Shown in pieces: positions 1 to 5,731 of a stretch of 7,223 bases of DNA. The stretch is taken from NCBI GenBank assembly GCA_039918235.1, contig JBDSHZ010000029.1, forward strand, positions 1 through 7,223, read 5' to 3'. Position 1 is the stretch's first letter, and the number at the start of each line of letters is the position of its first letter. Below the pieces are notes generated by a model. That model had not been told where the DNA came from. It made no database searches and saw nothing but the letters and a program-made list of their open reading frames with translations. The stretch comes from Pseudopedobacter sp039918235 (lineage in GTDB: Bacteria > Bacteroidota > Bacteroidia > Sphingobacteriales > Sphingobacteriaceae). Made by a program: the position numbers and the translations under genes.

Positions 1-1084
1 GGTATTTAGGATCATCCAAAATATTATCTTTAATCCTGATGTTTTTTAACATCAGTTTAGACATATCCAAACAAGCCATTAAACTTTGGAAAGCAGGAAA
101 AAGTGTTTCCTTCTGCAATTGCATATCGCGGTGGTAACCGCTGGGTAAATTGGTGGTTAACATCATAATTTGATTGGGTAAAGCCTGGATCTGGTTGGTC
201 CGCCCACGAATCAATTCCCAAACATCAGGGTTCTTTTTATGTGGCATAATGCTGCTACCAGTGGTTAGTTCATCAGGAAAAGAGATGAACCCAAAGTTCT
301 GGTTCATAAATAAACAGGCATCCATGGCCATTTTATTTAAAGTAGCCGCAATTGAAGACATCGCTTGTGAAATAATCCTTTCTGTTTTTCCACGCCCCAT
401 TTGTGCATAAACTACATTGTAATTAAGGTTTTCGAAACCTAACAATTGAGTAGTCATAGTCCTGTTCAAAGGAAAAGAAGAACCGTAACCTGCAGCAGAA
501 CCTAAAGGGTTTTTATTACAGATTTTATAGCTCGCCAATAGCAGTTCCAAATCGTCAATCAAGCTTTCAGCGTAAGCACCAAACCACAATCCAAAAGAAG
601 AAGGCATGGCAATCTGTAAATGCGTATAGCCAGGCATCAGCTTCTGTTTATGTATCTCAGCTAATTGAATCAGTAATTCAAAAAGCTCATTAACAGAGCC
701 TACCATCTCTTTAATCTCACTTCTAAAGAAGAGTTTTAAATCCACCAAAACTTGGTCGTTACGCGAACGGCCACTATGTATTTTCTTCCCTGCTTCGCCA
801 ATTCTTTGCGTCAACAACATCTCCACTTGTGAGTGTACATCTTCTACTCCTTCATCAATAGTAAATTTGCCATTTGCAATCTCCTGATAAATATTTTTCA
901 ACTCTTTTTGTACGGAAGCTAAATCTTCATCAGGCAACAAACCGATGCTATTGAGCATTTTGGTATGCGCTAAAGAACCTAAAACATCAAAAGACGCTAA
1001 AAATAGGTCCATTTCACGGTCTTGCCCAACAGTAAATTGTTCTACTAAATTATTTGTTGATGTTTCTTTTTGCCAGAGTTTCAT
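1..1084 (-). CDS. argH: Argininosuccinate lyase, partial (C-terminus beyond left edge)
   Basis: Catalyses the last step of arginine synthesis in the cytoplasm, splitting argininosuccinate into arginine and fumarate. The reading frame opens at ATG 1082-1084 (begins MKLWQKETST) and runs open for 361 codons to the left edge. Fumarase/aspartase-superfamily signatures are clear: HSGRSRND at residues 103-110, PGYTHLQ at 151-157 (His155 in the conserved TH region), and the signature loop GSSIMPHKKNPD at 276-287, which carries the catalytic serine. Family members are usually about 440-460 residues, so roughly 80-100 C-terminal residues lie outside the window; this is an edge effect, not a truncation. 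It is the distal gene of the arginine cluster and is separated from the argE-type gene by the Fic gene. A Bacteroidota-type promoter lies about 30 bp upstream, so it may be transcribed independently. No strong Shine-Dalgarno sequence is seen, as is normal in this phylum. Confidence 0.96.
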   Translation of the reverse strand, partial: MKLWQKETSTNNLVEQFTVGQDREMDLFLASFDVLGSLAHTKMLNSIGLLPDEDLASVQKELKNIYQEIANGKFTIDEGVEDVHSQVEMLLTQRIGEAGKKIHSGRSRNDQVLVDLKLFFRSEIKEMVGSVNELFELLIQLAEIHKQKLMPGYTHLQIAMPSSFGLWFGAYAESLIDDLELLLASYKICNKNPLGSAAGYGSSFPLNRTMTTQLLGFENLNYNVVYAQMGRGKTERIISQAMSSIAATLNKMAMDACLFMNQNFGFISFPDELTTGSSIMPHKKNPDVWELIRGRTNQIQALPNQIMMLTTNLPSGYHRDMQLQKETLFPAFQSLMACLDMSKLMLKNIRIKDNILDDPKY

Positions 1085-1111
1085 TCTATTTTTAATTTTT
1101 GATTGATAGAT

Positions 1112-1143
1112 CAAATTTACAATTGTAAATCTGTAATCTTAAA
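1112..1143 (-). promoter_or_regulatory. Candidate Bacteroidota promoter for argH
   Basis: On the minus strand TAAATTTG (plus positions 1112-1119) matches the Bacteroidota -7 consensus TAnnTTTG exactly. Twenty bases upstream is TTTA (plus 1140-1143), a 3/4 match to the -33 box TTTG. Transcription would start near 1105, giving a 5' leader of about 20 nt before the argH ATG at 1084. The -33 box lies only 5 bp from the edge of the palindrome array at 1149-1239, so a protein bound there could affect polymerase. The match is by eye; AT-rich DNA produces chance hits, so this is a candidate. Confidence 0.5.
1115..1130. promoter_or_regulatory. 16-bp perfect palindrome overlapping the argH -7 box
   Basis: ATTTACAATTGTAAAT is a perfect 16-bp palindrome. 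It overlaps the proposed -7 box of argH, a position where a dimeric repressor could act. It does not resemble the TGTCGA sites next to it, so it would belong to a different regulator if it is real. It is AT-rich and could be chance. Confidence 0.3.
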
Positions 1144-1148
1144 TTTAG

Positions 1149-1239
1149 TATGTCGATTGAATCGACATAGCATAAAAGTATGTCGAAAATATATAAAAAA
1201 ATCGACATACCTAATCATTATGTCGGTTGAATCGACATA
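1149..1239. repeat. Palindrome array A (three TGTCGA-type palindromes), between fic stop and argH promoter
   Basis: A 91-bp block of three palindromes. The first (1149-1169) is perfect around a central G, with core TGTCGATTGAATCGACA. The middle one (1179-1209) has arms TATGTCGA and TCGACATA separated by 15 A/T bases; its arms extend to 9 bp if 1178 and 1210 are included. The third (1219-1239) is like the first with one G/T mismatch (TGTCGG in the left half). Both spacers are 9 bp and the three centres are exactly 35 bp apart (1159, 1194, 1229). The block begins 12 bp after the fic stop codon and ends just upstream of the candidate argH promoter. A second block with the same layout lies upstream of fic (2362-2452). 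Most likely an array of binding sites for a dimeric protein; a mobile-unit end is the alternative. Confidence 0.88.
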
Positions 1240-1251
1240 CCAGTTTATTCG

Positions 1252-2346
1252 TTATTTGACTAGAATTTCCATCAATCCTTTGTTGATATAATAAACCTCA
1301 TTACCAATTTTTGTAGCGTCTAACAAACCAGCTTTCTCTAATTTCTTTAAATATTCTGATGCAGTTTGTCTTTTTGCAATGTTGTTTTCTTCCAAAATTT
1401 TTATCTTGATATAAGGGTAGCTGTACAATAAGTCTGATAATTCACGCGAGTAGGATGCTTTTAATACGGTCTTAATTTTCTCTTCAGAATCAGCTTTTAA
1501 TTGTAAAATGGCATTTATTTTTTGAAGTGTTAGTGCCGCAGTTTCGCCAACGCCTTTCACAATAAATTTGACCCAATCAACCCAGTTGCCTTTTTCTGTC
1601 ACTTCTCTTAACAATCGATAATAGTCCGCTTTATTTTGAATGATATAGTAACTTAAATATAAAACCGGTATCCCAATCAAGTTTTGATTGATAAGATATA
1701 AAACATTTAAAATTCTGCCTGTTCTGCCATTTCCATCAGAAAAAGGGTGTATAGCTTCAAATTGATAATGAATGAGTGCCATTTTTATCAAGCCATCTAA
1801 GGTGGAATATTCATTATTATTTATGAATTTTTCCAGCTCTTTTAATTTCTCACGGATGATTGAATCGCCTTCAGGCGGTGTGTAAACGATTTGTTGATTG
1901 CTTGGGTTTGCGAGTTTTGTTCCTGCCGTATTTCTGATATTTTCGTCTGTATTCCTAAGCCTTTGCATGATACCAACTAATAGATTGGTCGTAATCAAAC
2001 CGTTTTTCTGCATTTCGCCCAAGCCCCAATACATTGCTTCCCTATACTGAATCACTTCTTTGGCAGTAGCATTTTTAATGTTTTCAGATGTTCTTAAAGT
2101 CTCCTGATAAAGCTCATCCTGTGTGGTAACAATATTTTCAATAGCGCTGGATTCCTTGCTTTCCTGTAAAACAATGGTGTTTAGCAGTAAATTGGGATTA
2201 GGTAAGGTCTGGCAATAACCCTTTAGTTCGGCAAGAAGTTTATTTGCTTCGATAGAAATTTTCAAAATCTCTACGCTTTCCAGATTTGTTTTTGGAGGTA
2301 AATTTGGAAGCGAATTATAAGGTTTATTCTTATCGAAACTCTTCAT
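1252..2346 (-). CDS. Fic-domain protein (probable AMPylase) with C-terminal winged helix
   Basis: A 364-residue Fic protein. Fic enzymes transfer AMP from ATP to hydroxyl groups of target proteins. The core motif HPFSDGNGRTGR is intact at residues 200-211, with catalytic His200, metal-binding Asp204, phosphate-binding Asn206/Gly207/Arg208 and Arg211. The N-terminal region carries SSAIEN at 66-71, a match to the inhibitory-helix motif (S/T)xxxE(G/N) with Glu70, so the enzyme is probably self-inhibited (class II, inhibitory helix before the Fic core). YTPPEG at 155-160 lies in the usual target-binding flap region. Residues about 310-364 look like a winged helix-turn-helix (AKRQTASEYLKKLEKAG followed by a short beta wing). 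Length and layout resemble the Shewanella/Bacteroides type of Fic_N-Fic-wHTH protein. It interrupts the arginine cluster and is tightly bracketed by arrays A and B, so it may bind them. The target is unknown. No antitoxin gene is next to it. Confidence 0.93.
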   Translation of the reverse strand: MKSFDKNKPYNSLPNLPPKTNLESVEILKISIEANKLLAELKGYCQTLPNPNLLLNTIVLQESKESSAIENIVTTQDELYQETLRTSENIKNATAKEVIQYREAMYWGLGEMQKNGLITTNLLVGIMQRLRNTDENIRNTAGTKLANPSNQQIVYTPPEGDSIIREKLKELEKFINNNEYSTLDGLIKMALIHYQFEAIHPFSDGNGRTGRILNVLYLINQNLIGIPVLYLSYYIIQNKADYYRLLREVTEKGNWVDWVKFIVKGVGETAALTLQKINAILQLKADSEEKIKTVLKASYSRELSDLLYSYPYIKIKILEENNIAKRQTASEYLKKLEKAGLLDATKIGNEVYYINKGLMEILVK

Positions 2347-2361
2347 TTTCTCTAATTTTTA

Positions 2362-2452
2362 TATGTCGATTCAATCGACATGAATAATTAACGTGTCGAA
2401 AATAATTAAAAAAATCGACATGTTATTGTAATATGTCGATTGAATCGACATA
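2362..2452. repeat. Palindrome array B (three TGTCGA-type palindromes), upstream of fic
   Basis: A 91-bp block in the same orientation and with the same 21-9-31-9-21 layout as array A. The first palindrome occupies 2362-2382 (perfect over 2363-2381, central C). The middle element at 2392-2422 has arms CGTGTCGA and TCGACATG around an A/T centre. The third palindrome at 2432-2452 is perfect. Against array A there are 8 differences in the 73 palindrome positions but 15 in the 18 spacer positions, while spacer lengths are identical. It ends 15 bp before the fic start codon, so the fic promoter must lie within or beyond it. TATTTTCG in the central element (minus strand) is a one-mismatch match to the TAnnTTTG box and is present in both arrays. 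A role in fic autoregulation is inference. Confidence 0.88.
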
Positions 2453-2472
2453 AGCTTTTCATCATGTTTTGG

Positions 2473-2557
2473 GTTTTGCAATAGGGATTGAAACGGCATC
2501 TCCCGGTTTTTCATCGGGAATATAGTGTAAAGCCCGACCGTAGGGATTGCCCAAATA
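2473..2557 (-). repeat. Structured dispersed element, copy 1 (downstream of argE-type gene)
   Basis: Read on the minus strand it begins TATTTGGGCAAT and ends CTATTGCAAAAC. Nested pairing can be traced: outer arms GCAAT/ATTGC (plus 2546-2550 with 2478-2482), then GGGCTT/AATCCC with one C/T mismatch (plus 2530-2535 with 2484-2489), then AC/GT, then a closing hairpin at 2501-2519 (TCCCGGT paired with ATCGGGA, loop of 5). The block at 4584-4683 has the same framework in the opposite orientation, with different bases but the pairing kept. It follows the stop codon of the argE-type gene directly, so it could act as a 3' end structure. No run of T follows the hairpin on the minus strand, so it is not a standard terminator. 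I recall similar elements scattered in Sphingobacteriaceae genomes but cannot check that here. Confidence 0.7.
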
Positions 2558-3622
2558 TTATAAAACTATTTGCTCCAACATCTTCAAATATCCCTCAATT
2601 CCTTCTTCAATTTCCTTTAAATAAACAAATTCATCTGCAGTGTGTGATCTTGCCGAATCTCCTGGTCCACATTTTAGTGAAGGTATATCTAAAAGGGATT
2701 GGTCTGAAGTGGTGGGAGAGCCATAAGTGTTTTTTCCTAAAGCAATTCCAGCTTGTACAATTGGATGTTCTTTTGGAATAGAGGACGGCTTCAACCGTAC
2801 AGAACGCGGAACGACCTCACAAGCCACAGAAGAGCGGATGATTTTTAAAACATCTTCGTTGCTGTAAACATCAGTCACACGAACATCTACCGTGAAAGTG
2901 CAATCATCAGGGACTACATTGTGCAAACTTCCTGCATTGATAATAGTGACGGTCATTTTTATAGGACCCAAAGTTTCCGAGACTTTAGTAAACTGGTAGT
3001 TTTGAAACCACTCAATGTCTTTTAAAGCTTTATAAATGGCATTTTCACCTTCGTTTCTTGCGGCATGGCCAGATTTACCTTTTGCATGGCAATCCAAAAC
3101 CATTAATCCTTTTTCCGCGATTGCCAAATCCATCAAGGTAGGTTCTCCAATGACGGCAAAATCTAATTTTCCCAATTCAGGAATGATAGATTCCAAACCA
3201 CCTTTTCCAGAGTTTTCTTCCTCAGCAGTAGTTGCTATTGCAATATTATATTTTAAATTCTCATGATTGTAAAAATGTAAAAACACCGAAATCAAGGAAA
3301 CCAAACAGCCGCCAGCATCATTACTCCCTAAACCAAATAGCTTCCCATCTTCAACATCAGGTGAAAAAGGATCACGGGTATAGCTCTTATTAGGTTTTAC
3401 AGTATCATGGTGAGAGTTCAGTAAAATGGTTTTCTTTTTTTCATCAAAATTTTTGTTGTAAGCCCAAATATTGAATCCTTTGGTATGGAAGTTCACGCCG
3501 TTTTGAGTAAAGAAATCGGAAAGAATAGCAAAAGTCTGGTCTTCTTCTTTGCTTAAAGAAGGCGTTGAAATCAGCTTTTTCAATAATTCAACTGCGTTAT
3601 GATAAAGTGTGTTTTCTGTCAT
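2558..3622 (-). CDS. argE: M20-family deacylase, ArgE type (N-acylcitrulline/N-acylornithine deacylase)
   Basis: A 354-residue zinc-dependent M20 amidohydrolase. Expected metal and catalytic residues are all present: His71 and Asp73 in SHHDTV (70-75), bridging Asp102 in GSNDAGG (99-105), Glu134/Glu135 in TTAEEEN (131-137), Glu160 in GEPT (159-162), and His327 in SHTADEF (326-332). The lid-domain region (about 177-285) includes GKSGHAAR. Because the cluster encodes ArgF', whose product is N-acylcitrulline, the natural substrate is probably N-acetyl- or N-succinylcitrulline, giving citrulline for ArgG/ArgH. DapE-type succinyl-diaminopimelate desuccinylase is the main alternative from sequence alone; the neighbours favour arginine synthesis. 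Start chosen at the ATG at 3620-3622. It lies 90 bp after proC and is followed at once by a structured repeat and the Fic gene. Confidence 0.9.
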   Translation of the reverse strand: MTENTLYHNAVELLKKLISTPSLSKEEDQTFAILSDFFTQNGVNFHTKGFNIWAYNKNFDEKKKTILLNSHHDTVKPNKSYTRDPFSPDVEDGKLFGLGSNDAGGCLVSLISVFLHFYNHENLKYNIAIATTAEEENSGKGGLESIIPELGKLDFAVIGEPTLMDLAIAEKGLMVLDCHAKGKSGHAARNEGENAIYKALKDIEWFQNYQFTKVSETLGPIKMTVTIINAGSLHNVVPDDCTFTVDVRVTDVYSNEDVLKIIRSSVACEVVPRSVRLKPSSIPKEHPIVQAGIALGKNTYGSPTTSDQSLLDIPSLKCGPGDSARSHTADEFVYLKEIEEGIEGYLKMLEQIVL

Positions 3623-3712
3623 TATACTTTGCTCTTATCGTCTTAACTCTTGATTCTTATATCTTTAATCCAGCTTCTCAATACTCAAATCTAAATTCTC
3701 ATTACTTAAAAA
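3623..3712. other. proC-argE spacer of degenerate short repeats
   Basis: This 90-bp gap reads on the minus strand as a purine-rich, loosely repeated run of words such as TTGAG, ATAAGA, TCAAGA, GTTAAGA and GATAAGA, spaced about 6-8 nt. No clear promoter, hairpin or ribosome binding site is seen, and no reading frame is supported. The repetition is too imperfect to call a tandem repeat. Confidence 0.4.
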
Positions 3713-4519
3713 CTACTCTTTAGTATATAATTCTCCTGCAATTTTCGCCGATGTTTTAATCCCTTTGATCATGGCAGAACTAAAACCATTGTGCTCCATT
3801 TCGTTCAATCCGGCAATGGTGCAGCCTTTTGGCGAAGTTACTTTATCAATTTCATGTTCTGGATGTGAAGCCAATTGCAATAATAAATCTGCTGCACCTT
3901 TGGCCGTTTGTGCGGCCATCATTAAAGCATCTTTTGCATGGAAACCTACTTCCACTCCGCCTTGCGAAGCTGCTCTGATAGAGCGTAGGAAGAACGCAAT
4001 TCCACAGGCACATAAAGCAGTAGCAGAAGTCATCAACTCCTCATTGATTTGAATGGTAATCCCAACAGTGTCAAAAATATCTTTCACCATTTGTAAACTT
4101 TCCGTCGAGGCGTTATCAGTTGCAAAGCAAGTCATGGATTGTTGAATAGCAATAGAAGTATTGGGCATCACCCTCACCACCTGCAAATCATTGTACAATT
4201 TCTCACGAATATTCTTACAGGTAACGCCAGAAACCACGGAAGTGAACAGTTGCTTCTGAGGGTTAATCGATGATTTTATTTCATCCAAAACCTTGTTCAC
4301 CTGCTGTGGTAAAACTGCCAAAACAATAATATCAGCATTCTTAACTGCAGCTGCATTATCACTTGAAGTTTGGAAACCTTGGGTGACATATTCAGCTAAT
4401 CCACTTAACGTTCTTTTGGTTAAAGTAATTGAATCTGCAGGATATAGACCGCTTTTCACTAAACCTTTGGCTAATGATAAACCAATGTTTCCGCTACCAA
4501 TGATGGTTATTTTTTTCAT
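3713..4519 (-). CDS. proC: Pyrroline-5-carboxylate reductase
   Basis: A 268-residue, normal-length P5C reductase, which reduces pyrroline-5-carboxylate to proline with NAD(P)H. The N-terminus is a Rossmann fold with the dinucleotide loop GSGNIG at residues 8-13. RVMPNTS at 116-122 is the conserved MPN region, and the C-terminal family signature appears as TSPKGCTIAGL at 228-238 (usual form TSPGGTTIAGL). The substrate loop usually written SGSGPAY reads CACGIAF at 170-176, so the protein is somewhat divergent, although its length and motif order fit. It sits inside the arginine cluster, directly upstream of the argE-type deacylase. Removing the acyl group from N-acylglutamate semialdehyde would give glutamate semialdehyde/P5C, the ProC substrate, which could explain the pairing. 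Start is the ATG at 4517-4519, preceded by an A-run on the coding strand. Confidence 0.92.
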   Translation of the reverse strand: MKKITIIGSGNIGLSLAKGLVKSGLYPADSITLTKRTLSGLAEYVTQGFQTSSDNAAAVKNADIIVLAVLPQQVNKVLDEIKSSINPQKQLFTSVVSGVTCKNIREKLYNDLQVVRVMPNTSIAIQQSMTCFATDNASTESLQMVKDIFDTVGITIQINEELMTSATALCACGIAFFLRSIRAASQGGVEVGFHAKDALMMAAQTAKGAADLLLQLASHPEHEIDKVTSPKGCTIAGLNEMEHNGFSSAMIKGIKTSAKIAGELYTKE

Positions 4520-4583
4520 TTTTTTTTGTTAAGTGATGGGTTTGTGATGTGGTTAGGCTTTTCAAACTTTTTAAAATCATTTT

Positions 4584-4683
4584 TATTTGGGCGTTTTAAC
4601 AGGCTATCCGCTATATCTTTTTTTGCTATTTGCTTACTGGCTAGGACAAAAAAAGGATGTCGCTTCTATCCTTAACGCAAAAC
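4584..4683 (+). repeat. Structured dispersed element, copy 2 (between argB and proC)
   Basis: A 100-bp block matching the element at 2473-2557 in the opposite orientation: it begins TATTTGGGCGTT and ends TTAACGCAAAAC. Pairing arms are GCGTT/AACGC (4591-4595 with 4674-4678), AGGCTA/TATCCT with one C/T mismatch (4601-4606 with 4667-4672), GC/GC (4610-4611 with 4662-4663), and a long closing stem TTTTTTTG/CAAAAAAA (4618-4625 with 4647-4654) that extends with one bulged G. The closing loop (4626-4646) has no similarity to copy 1. It is antisense to the transcription of argB and proC. Confidence 0.7.
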
Positions 4684-4740
4684 ATATCATTATTAAACAT
4701 CAATACAACTCTGTATTTTTTGTGGGTAAAAATTTTCCCC

Positions 4741-4806
4741 ATAGTCAGTGTTCTCTCAGACCATTTCAATGTAAATTTAGTTTCGGTCTGTGAGGACACA
4801 AACCGA
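4741..4806. repeat. REP-like inverted hairpin pair, decayed copy
   Basis: Two 24-nt units. The left one (4741-4764) is a degenerate form of the palindrome at 5664-5687, with 4 differences that break its stem. The right one (4783-4806) matches 5699-5722 except for one change (A at 4801), keeping most of the stem around loop AGGA. The gap between units is 18 bp against 11 bp in the intact pair. It lies just downstream of argB. Confidence 0.75.
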
Positions 4807-4821
4807 GGTGTTTAGCAATTG

Positions 4822-5646
4822 CTATTTTGTAAGTTTAGTGCCCAAAAAACCATTACTTTCTAACTCACTCAAATCATCAGCCTTGCCAATAAAAACTTCT
4901 TTCACCCCTTTGTGTATCGCATCAAAAGCATTGTGCAATTTAGGCAACATTCCGTCAGCTACAATTCCTTTGGCTTTTAAATCTTCGTATGTGGAAGGAT
5001 TGATTTCTCGGATGACTGAGCTTTCATCATTCACATTTATTAAAACTCCCTTTTTCTCAAAACAGTACACCAGCGAAGTTTCATATTGCTGAGACATTCC
5101 AATTGCTAAAGCTGATGCAATAGTATCTGCATTTGTGTTTAATAACTGGCTTTCTCCATCATGAGTAATGGCAGAAAAAACGGGAACGAAACCGTTATTA
5201 ATCAGCTTTGCTAAATTTTCACTCTGAACAGAATTCTCGTCTAAATCTCCTACAAAACCGAAGTCTACATCTTGAAAAGTATCATCAGTTTTAGATTTAA
5301 TTTTTTGAATGGGGCGTTTTTTAGCTTTGATAAGGTTTCCGTCAGCACCGCTTAAACCTAATGCATTACAGCCATGCATTTGCAATTGAGCGACGAGATT
5401 TTTACTGATTGAACCAGCGTAAACCATGGTGACAATTCTTAAAGTTTCAATATCGGTAATCCTGCGTCCGTCAATCATTTTAGCTTCAATGTGCATTTCT
5501 TCTGCTAATTTCGTTGCCATTTTACCACCACCATGAACCAGAATTTTATTGCCTTTTAAATCGGCGAAAGCCTTTAAAAATTCATGTAGTTTTTCAGAAT
5601 CGTCAATGACATTTCCTCCTATTTTTATGACGGTGAGTTTCTCCAT
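4822..5646 (-). CDS. argB: Acetylglutamate kinase (N-acylglutamate kinase)
   Basis: A 274-residue amino-acid-kinase-family enzyme that phosphorylates N-acetyl- (or, in some Bacteroidota, N-succinyl-) glutamate with ATP. Motifs in order: KIGGN at residues 8-12 with phosphate-binding Lys8, the glycine-rich HGGGK at 38-42, substrate-binding DGRRITD at 59-65, NTNADT at 170-175, and ADGMLPK at 230-236 with the second conserved lysine, Lys236. The protein starts directly at the first beta strand (MEKLTVIKIGG), without the extra N-terminal helix found in arginine-inhibited hexameric kinases, so it is probably not feedback-inhibited by arginine in that way (inference). It is slightly longer than E. 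coli ArgB (about 258). Start is the ATG at 5644-5646; the 85-bp gap to argF' is filled by a hairpin pair. Confidence 0.96.
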   Translation of the reverse strand: MEKLTVIKIGGNVIDDSEKLHEFLKAFADLKGNKILVHGGGKMATKLAEEMHIEAKMIDGRRITDIETLRIVTMVYAGSISKNLVAQLQMHGCNALGLSGADGNLIKAKKRPIQKIKSKTDDTFQDVDFGFVGDLDENSVQSENLAKLINNGFVPVFSAITHDGESQLLNTNADTIASALAIGMSQQYETSLVYCFEKKGVLINVNDESSVIREINPSTYEDLKAKGIVADGMLPKLHNAFDAIHKGVKEVFIGKADDLSELESNGFLGTKLTK

Positions 5647-5663
5647 TTACAAATTTTTGTCCC

Positions 5664-5722
5664 ATGGTCTGTGTCCTCACAGACCATTTTATTTTATTTC
5701 GGTCTGTGAGGACACAGACCGA
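5664..5722. repeat. REP-like inverted hairpin pair, intact copy between argF' and argB
   Basis: Two perfect hairpins lie head to head. The first (5664-5687) has 10-bp arms around loop TCCT, core GGTCTGTGTCCTCACAGACC. The second (5699-5722) has 10-bp arms around loop AGGA and its core is the exact reverse complement of the first. The 11-bp gap is A/T only. The layout resembles paired REP/BIME elements of other bacteria. It lies within the operon between the argF' stop and the argB start, where it may stabilise upstream mRNA or reduce expression downstream. A related decayed pair lies at 4741-4806. Confidence 0.85.
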
Positions 5723-5731
5723 GGTTTTAGA

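Larger units (their letters stand above)
4520..4821. other. argB-proC intergenic region filled with repeats
   Basis: This 302-bp gap holds no gene I can support. From proC upward it contains a short A/T leader with no recognisable promoter boxes (4520-4583), the structured element (4584-4683), an AT-rich stretch with nothing recognisable (4684-4740), a decayed REP-like hairpin pair (4741-4806), and 15 bp up to the argB stop. An open frame on the plus strand across it (4587-4793) is made of the repeats and has no protein features. Confidence 0.75.

Noticed and set aside
1..1084. argH as a truncated pseudogene.
   Set aside because: The frame is open and all motifs are intact up to the window edge; the missing C-terminus simply lies outside.
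1252..2346. Fic as the toxin of a toxin-antitoxin pair.
   Set aside because: There is no adjacent small antitoxin gene, and the protein carries its own inhibitory motif (SSAIEN), which fits a self-contained class II Fic enzyme.
1149..2452. Fic gene with flanking arrays as a transposon or insertion sequence.
   Set aside because: No transposase or recombinase is present; the 91-bp blocks are direct, much longer than target-site duplications, and their spacers have diverged. A cassette moved by recombination remains possible but a standard IS is not supported.
2482..2494. TAGGGATTGAAAC resembles the 3' end of many CRISPR repeats, and TAGGGATTG recurs at 2541-2549.
   Set aside because: Only two short matches with no regular spacer array; both fall within paired arms of the structured element at 2473-2557.
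2501..2519. Hairpin after the argE-type stop codon as a rho-independent terminator.
   Set aside because: On the transcribed (minus) strand no T-run follows the stem; it is the closing stem of a larger structured repeat.
2488..2781. Plus-strand open frame of 97 codons overlapping the end of the argE-type gene.
   Set aside because: It begins in a repeat and runs antisense to a well-supported M20 coding region; the translation shows no recognisable motif.
4587..4793. Plus-strand open frame of 68 codons in the argB-proC gap.
   Set aside because: It is composed of the structured element and the REP-like hairpins, has no start context or protein features, and opposes the operon.
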